From an uncultured bacterium (GTDB lineage Bacteria; Bacillota_A; Clostridia; Oscillospirales; Oscillospiraceae): a stretch of 6,073 nt of DNA. A program made the translations under genes and the position numbers. Each line of letters starts with the position of its first letter. Position 1 is the first letter of the stretch. Under the pieces are notes generated by a model. The model saw only the letters and a program-made list of their open reading frames with translations, ran no database searches and was not told the origin of the DNA. Shown here one piece after another: positions 1 to 5,053 of the stretch. The DNA is taken from NCBI GenBank assembly GCA_905214605.1, contig CAJMMY010000070.1, positions 1 to 6,073 on the forward strand, read 5' to 3'.

Positions 1-656
1 AAACTCACCGCAGCAAAGCCGAAACTCCGCAGAGCCGCCTGCGCCGCGTCCAAATCCTCCCGGAAACACACCAGCGCCGCATACTGAACCGTTTTTTCCT
101 GATACACGGTAAACAGTTCCGCAAGCTCGGTTGCCTCTGCCAAAGCGCCCTGCGCCTGACCCAAATCCGTAGATCCGGGGAAGGTTCCCAGCACCAAGGC
201 CGTTGTTCCCGTTCCGCCGCACTCCAAAGGCAAATCCAGTGCTTTCCACGGCGTGAGCGCTTCAATCTCCGTCCGTTTTGCACTTTCCTCTGCCGTCAGA
301 CGACGAATCCGGTCGTCCAGACCAATTACCTTACGCGCCAGTGCCAAATCCTCTTCCAGATGGGATTCGTCCAGCAGCTGCGCCGCGGACGTTTCCGGCA
401 GGGGTTTGAGCAGACCGCCTTTTTCCGGTGCATACTTTTTCAGCAGCGCAATACAGTTTGTAAACGCTGTCTGATCGGTTCTGAGCTGTACCAGATCCGG
501 AGTTTCCGTCCGACGCAGCAGAGTGGTTTCCCCCTCTTCCGGCGTTGGCGGTTCACAGACCTCCACACAGCCCAGGAGCATCAGCTCACGCAGCAGCTTT
601 TTCCGTTGAGGAGTTGCTACGAAAAGCCTCAGCTTCTTCATTTTTACAATTGCCAT
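1..656 (-). CDS. ntpI: V/A-type ATPase subunit I, N-terminal part (runs off left edge)
   Basis: Subunit I is the membrane subunit of V/A-type ATPases (the 'a' subunit equivalent). It forms the ion half-channel beside the rotor ring, and its cytoplasmic N-terminal half links to the peripheral stalks. Reading in from an ATG at 654-656 gives 218 residues open at the left edge. The N-terminus MAIVKMKKLRL, the following LLRELMLLGCVEV and the later PWKALDLPLE with its glycine-rich follow-on (about residues 135-150) are typical of bacterial subunit I. Only the soluble N-terminal domain is visible; the membrane half with the conserved channel residues lies outside. Its ATG shares one base with the TGA of the upstream stalk gene (TGATG), which suggests translational coupling. 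Codon use and base composition match the neighbour. Homologues are usually around 650 residues, so about one third is present. Confidence 0.9.
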   Translation of the reverse strand, partial: MAIVKMKKLRLFVATPQRKKLLRELMLLGCVEVCEPPTPEEGETTLLRRTETPDLVQLRTDQTAFTNCIALLKKYAPEKGGLLKPLPETSAAQLLDESHLEEDLALARKVIGLDDRIRRLTAEESAKRTEIEALTPWKALDLPLECGGTGTTALVLGTFPGSTDLGQAQGALAEATELAELFTVYQEKTVQYAALVCFREDLDAAQAALRSFGFAAVS

Positions 657-970
657 CAGCCGTTCACGATCCTTTCCACGATAAGTGACGCAGCTTGATC
701 AAGGCGTCCCTCAGCGCCGGCCCGAAGTGCGGCCTTGTTTTGCTCGGTCTCTTTCGCCAGAGCCTCTGCAGCCTTTGCGGCCTCCGCGTCCAGCAAGACC
801 TGCTGATCCTGCACCTGTTTCTTTGCCTCTGCAATTGCGCGTTCTACCGTTGCTTTTCCTTCAGCAACTGCATTGACTTCTGCAGTTTTTGCATCCGCAA
901 GGACCTGTGCATGACCTTTTTTGGCAGATTCTTCTGCCTGATTGATTACAGTGATCGCTTCAAATGACAT
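656..970 (-). CDS. ntpF: V/A-type ATPase peripheral-stalk subunit (ntpF / AtpH type)
   Basis: This is a small, Ala/Glu/Lys-rich protein of 104 residues with no predicted signal or membrane segment, almost wholly helical and coiled-coil in character (about residues 8-90). That is the build of the G/H-type stalk subunit that pairs with subunit E to hold the catalytic head against the membrane part. Its place directly before subunit I matches the known Enterococcus hirae order ntpF-ntpI. I chose the ATG at 968-970 because GGGAGG lies 7 bases upstream (978-983). An in-frame GTG at 974-976 would add two residues but sits only one base from GGAGG. The TGA stop overlaps the subunit I start. It is probably the first gene of the operon, since a promoter and a divergent gene lie upstream. 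Sequence conservation in this family is low, so the call rests on length, composition and context. Confidence 0.85.
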   Translation of the reverse strand: MSFEAITVINQAEESAKKGHAQVLADAKTAEVNAVAEGKATVERAIAEAKKQVQDQQVLLDAEAAKAAEALAKETEQNKAALRAGAEGRLDQAASLIVERIVNG

Positions 971-1033
971 TGACACACCTCCCGCCTGTTTCGACAGGTA
1001 TATTATATAATTCCAAAAAAATTATATAAGTGA

Positions 1034-1062
1034 ATTATACTCCACTTTCACCAACAAGGCAA
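1034..1062 (-). promoter_or_regulatory. Sigma-A-type promoter of the V-ATPase operon
   Basis: On the minus strand there is TTGCCT (1057-1062), a 17-base spacer, and a perfect TATAAT (1034-1039), giving a start point near 1027 and a leader of about 57 bases. Further TATAAT matches at 1021-1026 and 1002-1007 lack a convincing -35 box. A short hairpin (CCTGT, loop CGAA, ACAGG; 985-998) sits right beside the Shine-Dalgarno site and may modestly affect its access. Confidence 0.65.
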
Positions 1063-1318
1063 GTAAAAAAATAGTTTTTATTGAGCAAATATAACACAAA
1101 GTGGAAATAATTCTTGTGCAAATTGTTAGTTATTTGTTAAACCGTTTTCTTCGTACATATCGTCCGTTCTGTCAGAATTTGATTGGTTACTTTTCACATT
1201 GTGTCAGTTTTTGCGGTACTTTTTTGTCCATTTTGACAACATCATTCTGCAAGTTATTTTTTCTCCGCTTGCAAAATTGTTATAATTTTTGTGTAATTTG
1301 ACAAAAAATTGACGATAG

Positions 1319-1373
1319 ATTTTCGTTAATAAAAATGCAATTTTCATTGATTTTGTGCATAGTTAACGAGAAT
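1319..1373. repeat. Imperfect inverted repeat (candidate operator)
   Basis: The left arm at 1319-1329 (ATTTTCGTTAA) pairs with the right arm at 1363-1373 (TTAACGAGAAT) over 11 positions, ten Watson-Crick and one G-T. An inner pair, ATGCA (1335-1339) and TGCAT (1356-1360), extends the symmetry. The arm centres are about 44 bases apart, close to four helical turns, and the element ends about 22 bases before the -35 box of the plus-strand gene. No run of T follows, so it is not an intrinsic terminator. A regulator-binding site is a reasonable guess, but in AT-rich DNA chance symmetry is possible. Confidence 0.35.
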
Positions 1374-1395
1374 TCTTCCATGTTCCGAAATAGCC

Positions 1396-1424
1396 TTGCC
1401 TTTCCCTGCAAAGTAGTGTAGAAT
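1396..1424 (+). promoter_or_regulatory. Sigma-A-type promoter of the E2-like gene
   Basis: TTGCCT (1396-1401), a 17-base spacer and TAGAAT (1419-1424) make a good vegetative promoter with a start point near 1431. That lies at or past the upstream ATG at 1429, which supports the ATG at 1474 as the true start and gives a leader of about 43 bases. The -35 hexamer and spacer length are the same as in the divergent V-ATPase promoter. Confidence 0.6.
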
Positions 1425-1459
1425 ATTTATGTATGCAAAAAACTTGAATTCGATACAAC

Positions 1460-1463
1460 GGAG
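1460..1463 (+). promoter_or_regulatory. Ribosome-binding site deciding the 1474 start
   Basis: GGAG lies 10 bases before the ATG at 1474. The alternative in-frame ATG at 1429 has no recognisable Shine-Dalgarno sequence. Confidence 0.6.
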
Positions 1464-1473
1464 TGTTAGATAT

Positions 1474-2322
1474 ATGAATCATACCACAGCCGTCGCGAAC
1501 GGCGGTCGGGAAGGTCGGGTTATCCAGAACCTTTCCGTGCAGGATCGCTTTATTCCTTACTATGTCCGCAGCCCTCAGGCTGCGCAGAATTTTTATGAGG
1601 ACCTTTTGGACCTCACCGACGCCGAGGTTTGGCTGCGCAGCCGGGCAACCGGGGAGTTTGCCAATCTGAATCTGCTGCATCTGGTTTTGGCTGCTTATGT
1701 GCGGACCGTGGCTGTAATGCCCGGCATCAACCGATACGTTTCCGGCGGTAAATTATACGCCCGCAACGGCATTACCGTGGTCATCAGCGCCGCAAAAAAT
1801 GAGTCCGACCGCCGTTCCGCCCGGTTCGTCAAGGTAGACTTCACCCCCAACGATACCATTTATGATGTATACCGGAAGGTCGGCGCTGCGGTTCAGCAGT
1901 TGAAAGCCGGCAATAGTTTGGCTACCGCTACGCCCTTCCCCGAAAGTCTGCTGAAAATGCCCCGTCCCTTCATTCACTTCGCATTCTGGTGTCTGCGGAA
2001 GTTGGACGAATACGATCGGCTGCCCGTGAAGTATCGGGATTGCAGTCCGTATCACAGTTCTCTGCTCATCAGCTCTTTGGCTGCTCACGGCGTTCGCCCC
2101 ACTTACATGAGTTTGGGTGACTTCGGTCATCTGCCCATGAGTCTGTCTATCAGCACCAACACCATGGGAGACCGCCGGGCATTGAGTTTCCGGGTGGTTT
2201 ACGACAGCCGGGTGGCCGATGTATATTATTTCACAGAGGCGTTTAAGTATTTCAAGCAGGTTCTGAACAACCCCGCACTGTTGGAGCAGGGTCCCGAAAC
2301 CGTATTTGAGGATATTTTCTAA
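1474..2322 (+). CDS. Stand-alone 2-oxoacid dehydrogenase E2-like acyltransferase-fold protein, catalytic His absent
   Basis: The 282-residue protein resembles the catalytic domain of E2 dihydrolipoyl acyltransferases and chloramphenicol acetyltransferase. Visible landmarks are an N-terminal strand-helix region (IPYYVRSPQAAQNF, about 27-40), LHLVLAAYVRTVAVMPGINR (68-87), YARNGI (95-100), DTIYDVYRKV (127-136), a conserved-looking SPYHSSLLIS (191-200), GDFGHLPMSLSI (215-226) and a C-terminal helix ending NNPALLE. There is no lipoyl domain, no E1/E3-binding domain and no neighbouring dehydrogenase gene, so it is not a normal E2. In the position of the HxxxD catalytic motif it reads DSRVAD: Ser245 replaces His, while Asp249 is kept. 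I recall similar stand-alone proteins in Clostridia, often annotated as E2 subunits, with unknown function. The start is ATG 1474, from its GGAG site and the promoter position. The gene is a single unit with its own promoter and terminator. The fold family is fairly sure; the activity is unknown. Confidence 0.8.
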   Translation: MNHTTAVANGGREGRVIQNLSVQDRFIPYYVRSPQAAQNFYEDLLDLTDAEVWLRSRATGEFANLNLLHLVLAAYVRTVAVMPGINRYVSGGKLYARNGITVVISAAKNESDRRSARFVKVDFTPNDTIYDVYRKVGAAVQQLKAGNSLATATPFPESLLKMPRPFIHFAFWCLRKLDEYDRLPVKYRDCSPYHSSLLISSLAAHGVRPTYMSLGDFGHLPMSLSISTNTMGDRRALSFRVVYDSRVADVYYFTEAFKYFKQVLNNPALLEQGPETVFEDIF

Positions 2323-2340
2323 TCGAATCGTAATCAGCAA

Positions 2341-2375
2341 GGTCAGCCGCAAATTTTCCGCGGCTGACCTTTTTT
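2341..2375 (+). terminator. Intrinsic terminator of the E2-like gene
   Basis: A perfect 10-bp stem (GGTCAGCCGC, 2341-2350; GCGGCTGACC, 2360-2369) with a 9-base loop is followed by six T residues (2370-2375), 18 bases after the stop codon. The convergent gene ends at 2378, so its transcript also runs through this stem, but the minus-strand tail (TTGCTGATTACG) is T-poor. Termination in that direction should be weaker. Confidence 0.93.
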
Positions 2376-2377
2376 CA

Positions 2378-2962
2378 TCAATATTGCTCCGGGTGACTGG
2401 AATAGCACAGATACGTGGTTCCCAACGTGGAATCCGTCAGCTTTTGAAACACCCCGCTGCCCAAAGTGCCGTTGGATTGAAATACCACCGACGGTTCATT
2501 CAGCACCCGCTCCCCGCACAGCAGCCGCAGCGCAATTTCCGCGCATAAACGGCTGGGCTGCAAATTCCGGAAGTACCGGGTATTTCCGCCGTATTGCCCC
2601 GGCTGCATTACCACTTCCCGAACGGTATTGGGAAATTCTCCGGACGCCACACGATTCAGCACCACTTCTCCCACGCTCATTTTCCAAGTTTCGGAAAGCC
2701 AGTTGCTCCCCGCCTCCTGATAAATCACTTTGGAAAGCAGCTGCAAATCCTCAAATGCCACTTTAAGATGCCCGGTTTCTTCCTTGTCGATTTTTTCGTT
2801 CCGCATCTGCTCCGCCGCGTATCCCCCGGTCTCATCACTGGCAGCAACTGCGTCCAACATAGCCGCCATATAATCCCGCTCCGGGTCATATGCTGCCATT
2901 GCGGGGACAGAAATACTCAAACACAGGGTAACCGTCAATGCGAACAAAATGATTTTCTTCAA
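2378..2962 (-). CDS. Secreted SleB-like cell wall hydrolase
   Basis: The 194-residue protein has a clear signal peptide (positive MKK, hydrophobic core, likely cut after AMA at 23), a linker of about 45 residues, and then a SleB / Hydrolase_2 domain (about 72-186). SleB-type enzymes are peptidoglycan lytic transglycosylases known from spore-cortex breakdown during germination. Motifs seen are LLSKVIYQEAGS with the probable catalytic Glu83, VGEVVLNRVASGEFPNTV (97-114), QPGQY (120-124), LALRLL-type helix (about 142-148) and GTTYLC (181-186). The second Glu of classical SleB (EARGE) is replaced, with two extra residues before VGEVVLNRV, as I recall for a clostridial subfamily. There is no peptidoglycan-binding or LysM domain and no YpeB partner nearby. 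The start is TTG at 2960-2962, with GGAGG 9 bases upstream; an out-of-frame ATG lies 7 bases before it. A sigma-E-like promoter precedes it, suggesting a sporulation role, but vegetative wall turnover is an alternative. Confidence 0.85.
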   Translation of the reverse strand: MKKIILFALTVTLCLSISVPAMAAYDPERDYMAAMLDAVAASDETGGYAAEQMRNEKIDKEETGHLKVAFEDLQLLSKVIYQEAGSNWLSETWKMSVGEVVLNRVASGEFPNTVREVVMQPGQYGGNTRYFRNLQPSRLCAEIALRLLCGERVLNEPSVVFQSNGTLGSGVFQKLTDSTLGTTYLCYSSHPEQY

Positions 2963-2970
2963 AATCCATG

Positions 2971-2979
2971 TCCTCCTTT
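2971..2979 (-). promoter_or_regulatory. Strong ribosome-binding site selecting a TTG start
   Basis: AAAGGAGGA on the minus strand places GGAGG 9 bases before the TTG at 2962. That frame alone encodes the signal peptide and hydrolase. The ATG at 2967-2969 is only 2 bases from GGAGG and opens a 27-codon frame with no evident product. Confidence 0.75.
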
Positions 2980-3023
2980 GGAATTCTTGTGAAACCGCGA
3001 CCCTTTACAAGGTACACGCTCTC

Positions 3024-3052
3024 ATTGTATGAGCCTTTCTTTCCAATTATTC
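3024..3052 (-). promoter_or_regulatory. Possible sigma-E (sporulation) type promoter of the SleB-like gene
   Basis: On the minus strand, GAATAAT (3046-3052), a 14-base spacer and CATACAAT (3024-3031) fit the Bacillus subtilis sigma-E pattern (about kmATATT, 13-15 bases, CATACAHT). The -10 matches fully and the -35 in six of seven positions. No good vegetative -35 box pairs with the TACAAT here. The start point would be near 3017, with a leader of about 55 bases. Sigma-E and sigma-K -10 elements are alike, so sigma-K is also possible. Confidence 0.45.
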
Positions 3053-3058
3053 CCCGGG

Positions 3059-3098
3059 AAAACAAATCACACCCCCGGAACGGTTCCGAGAGTGTGAT
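3059..3098 (-). terminator. Intrinsic terminator of the Na/Pi transporter gene
   Basis: On the minus strand a 33-base element (3066-3098) folds as a continuous 15-bp stem: ATCACAC, TCT and CGGAA pair with TTCCG, GGG and GTGTGAT, with two G-U pairs and a CCG loop. TTGTTTT (3059-3065) follows. It begins 36 bases beyond the stop codon and separates the transporter from the hydrolase gene, whose candidate promoter starts just downstream. Confidence 0.88.
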
Positions 3099-3133
3099 AG
3101 GAATACATTATAATTATATTATAGGATTGCGCT

Positions 3134-4891
3134 TTATGCGGATTCCTCCACCAACGCATATTTCTTTGCATAGTCGCTGTACATCTGTGCAAACTTCCGG
3201 TCTCCCAGCTTGACATTTTCCATGTAAGCATGCAACTCAATGGTGTGGTTGGCATTTTCAATGACCCGCCCCGCAATGTTGGAGCAATGGTCCGCTACAC
3301 GTTCCAAGCTATTCAGCAAATCCGCCCATACAAAGCCCAATTCAATGGTGCAGGTGCCGTTCTGCAAGCGGAGAATGTGCCGCATTCTCAGCTGTTCTTT
3401 CAGCGTATCCACCACTTCTTCCAGGGGCTCCACCTGTTTTGCCAGCTTCACATCATTGGTTTCATAGGCTTTCAGGGACAAATCCAAAATTTCCGATACT
3501 GCGCTGCACATAATCTTCAGTTCCTTCTGCGCTGCGGGAGAGAAACTGATTCCCTTTTCCCGCATCTCTTCCGCAGACCCCAGAATGTTCACCGCGTGGT
3601 CCGCAATCCGCTCGTAGTCGCCAATGAGATGCAGCAGCTCCGCCGTTTCCAAACGGTCTGAATCGCTGAGGGAATGGCTGCTGAGCTTTACCAGATAATC
3701 CCCCAAGGTGTCCTCGTAACGGTCGGTTTTGTCTTCCGCCGCCCGAATGGTTTCCGCCGTTTTTCCGGAGTAATTCTCCAGCATTTCCATAGAATCCTTC
3801 AATGCCCGGTCGGCAAGACTTGCCATTTGGTCCACAATGCGGCGGCACTGTGCAATTGCCACCGCCGGTGCAGCCATCAAACGTTCGTCCAGCTCTTCCA
3901 CATCGTCGGTTGTGTTGTCTTCCCGCACCACCAGATAAGCCAGTTTTTCCAGAATGCCGGACATAGGCAGCAGCAGCGCCGTGCAGAGGATATTGAACGC
4001 GCTGTGAATCACGGCAATTCCCATTTGGTTGGCGGATTCGTCCAGAATCGGCAGCACCACCAGAGATTTTACCGCGCAGAACACCGTCAGCCACACCACC
4101 GTGCCAATGATATTGAACAGCAGATGCACCACAGCCGTCCGGCGGGCATTTTTATTGGTGCCCACGGAAGACAGCATTGCCGTGACGCAAGTGCCGATAT
4201 TCTGTCCCATGATGATGGGAACCGCGGTCAAATAGGTAATCTGTCCCGTTGTGGACAGCGCCTGCAAAATGCCCACAGACGCGGAGCTGGATTGAATCAC
4301 AGCCGTCAGCAGTGCGCCGGCAAACACACCCAGAATGGGGTTTGAGAACATCAGCAGAATGTTCCGGAATTCCGGCACGTCACGCAGTCCGGAAACTGCC
4401 CCGCTCATGGTTTCCATGCCGGTCATCAGCGTGGCAAAGCCCAAAAGAATCATGCCCACGTCTTTCTTTTTGGGACTTTTGGAAAACATATAACAGACAA
4501 TGCCAATCAGTGCCAGAATGGGGGTAAAGGACGTCGGTTTCAGCATGGTTACCAGGAAGCTGTCTCCGCTGATACCGGAAAGGCTCAGCAGCCACGCAGT
4601 CACCGTGGTGCCCACGTTCGCGCCCATAATCACGTTAATGGCTTGTTTCAGCGTCATCAAACCGGAGTTTACAAAGCCCACCACCATCACCGTGGTCGCG
4701 CTGGAGCTTTGAATCACTGCCGTAACACCCAAACCCAGTAAAAATCCGGTGAGTTTATTCCCGGTAATTTTTCCCAAAATGGTTTTCAATCTGCTCCCGG
4801 CACATTTTTCCAACGCTTCGCCCATAATGTTCATACCGAACAGGAACAGACACAAGCCTCCGATCAGCGTCAGCCCGTCATAAATGGTCAT
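3134..4891 (-). CDS. Na+/phosphate cotransporter (NptA/YjbB type) with C-terminal PhoU domain
   Basis: The 585-residue membrane protein is predicted to move inorganic phosphate with sodium across the cytoplasmic membrane. The membrane part (about 1-322) shows the inverted duplicated Na/Pi repeats: VIQSSSATTV (59-68) with GANVGTTVTA (90-99), and VIQSSSASVG (199-208) with GQNIGTCVTA (229-238). The QSSS motifs line the substrate path in this family. The cytoplasmic part (about 340-560) is PhoU-like helical bundle with two metal-site motifs, ERIADHAVNI (427-436) and ERVADHCSNIA (530-540). PhoU domains modulate phosphate transport and signalling. The start is ATG 4889-4891, with AAAGGG 7 bases upstream (4899-4904); an in-frame GTG at 4907-4909 has no ribosome-binding site. 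Length and architecture are normal for Clostridia. It lies beside a PhoR-type kinase gene, but terminators on both sides make it its own unit. Direction of transport (uptake or export, as debated for YjbB) cannot be read from sequence. Confidence 0.93.
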   Translation of the reverse strand: MTIYDGLTLIGGLCLFLFGMNIMGEALEKCAGSRLKTILGKITGNKLTGFLLGLGVTAVIQSSSATTVMVVGFVNSGLMTLKQAINVIMGANVGTTVTAWLLSLSGISGDSFLVTMLKPTSFTPILALIGIVCYMFSKSPKKKDVGMILLGFATLMTGMETMSGAVSGLRDVPEFRNILLMFSNPILGVFAGALLTAVIQSSSASVGILQALSTTGQITYLTAVPIIMGQNIGTCVTAMLSSVGTNKNARRTAVVHLLFNIIGTVVWLTVFCAVKSLVVLPILDESANQMGIAVIHSAFNILCTALLLPMSGILEKLAYLVVREDNTTDDVEELDERLMAAPAVAIAQCRRIVDQMASLADRALKDSMEMLENYSGKTAETIRAAEDKTDRYEDTLGDYLVKLSSHSLSDSDRLETAELLHLIGDYERIADHAVNILGSAEEMREKGISFSPAAQKELKIMCSAVSEILDLSLKAYETNDVKLAKQVEPLEEVVDTLKEQLRMRHILRLQNGTCTIELGFVWADLLNSLERVADHCSNIAGRVIENANHTIELHAYMENVKLGDRKFAQMYSDYAKKYALVEESA

Positions 4892-4940
4892 AACAGCACC
4901 CTTTCCCACACTTTTACACAGATTTTTTGATTCTGAAAGA

Positions 4941-4996
4941 AGTGTAGCACAGCGACTGTAAAATGCATTATCAGCAGTTTGTAAAATCTATGTAAA
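4941..4996 (-). promoter_or_regulatory. Promoter region of the Na/Pi transporter with candidate PhoP (Pho) box
   Basis: On the minus strand TTTACA occurs at 4991-4996, 4980-4985 and 4957-4962. The first two are exactly 11 bases apart and the third is 23 bases further on. Bacillus PhoP boxes are TT(A/T)ACA-like hexamers repeated about every 11 bases upstream of the -10 site. A possible -10, TACACT (4941-4946), would put the repeats near -23 to -62, the expected zone; the slot around 4968-4974 is degenerate. An alternative reading is a plain promoter TTTACA (4991-4996), 18 bases, GATAAT (4967-4972). Confidence 0.5.
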
Positions 4997-5012
4997 ATTG
5001 CAGCAACGGCAG

Positions 5013-5048
5013 AAAAAACGCACAGTGATTTTGATGTCACTGTGCGTT
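5013..5048 (-). terminator. Intrinsic terminator of the PhoR-type kinase gene
   Basis: A perfect 12-bp stem (AACGCACAGTGA, 5017-5028; TCACTGTGCGTT, 5037-5048) with an 8-base loop is followed on the minus strand by a run of six T (5013-5018, overlapping the stem end). It begins 5 bases after the kinase stop codon and so ends the kinase transcript before the transporter promoter. Confidence 0.93.
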
Positions 5049-5053
5049 CCGTT

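Larger units (their letters stand above)
971..1473. other. AT-rich divergent intergenic region
   Basis: This stretch of about 500 bases between the divergent V-ATPase and E2-like genes is strikingly richer in A and T than the flanking genes. It holds the V-ATPase promoter (1034-1062), a long imperfect dyad (1319-1373) and the promoter of the plus-strand gene (1396-1424). There is also an isolated extended -10 element, TGTTATAAT (1278-1286, plus strand), with no good -35 box; it could be a weak distal promoter. Between about 1065 and 1275 I see no gene with a ribosome-binding site, no tRNA and no clear terminator. The reading frame at 1101-1301 looks like chance: it is rich in Phe, Leu and Cys and has no ribosome-binding site. 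Confidence 0.7.

Noticed and set aside
971..976. GTG start adding two residues to the ATPase stalk subunit
   Set aside because: It lies one base from GGAGG, too close, while the ATG at 968-970 has ideal 7-base spacing.
1101..1301. Small plus-strand ORF in the AT-rich spacer
   Set aside because: Phe/Leu/Cys-rich low-complexity translation, no Shine-Dalgarno sequence and no promoter in place before it.
1429..1473. N-terminal extension of the E2-like protein from an ATG at 1429 (15 extra residues)
   Set aside because: It has no ribosome-binding site, the predicted transcription start is near 1431, and the ATG at 1474 has GGAG upstream.
1753..2352. Minus-strand reading frame opposite the E2-like gene
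   Set aside because: No recognisable domain and no sensible ribosome-binding site; it crosses the terminator hairpin and is explained as a shadow of the plus-strand gene.
2332..2369. The hairpin at 2341-2369 as an equally strong bidirectional terminator
   Set aside because: The minus-strand side is followed by a T-poor sequence, so only the plus-strand direction has the full intrinsic terminator pattern.
2886..2969. A genuine 27-residue peptide gene at the ATG before the TTG start
   Set aside because: Only 2 bases separate its ATG from GGAGG and it wholly overlaps the signal-peptide region; noted only as a possible regulatory decoy.
3674..4345. Long plus-strand reading frame opposite the Na/Pi transporter
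   Set aside because: Its His/Gln/Arg-rich product is typical antisense shadow of a GC-rich gene, and the minus-strand protein has clear family motifs throughout.
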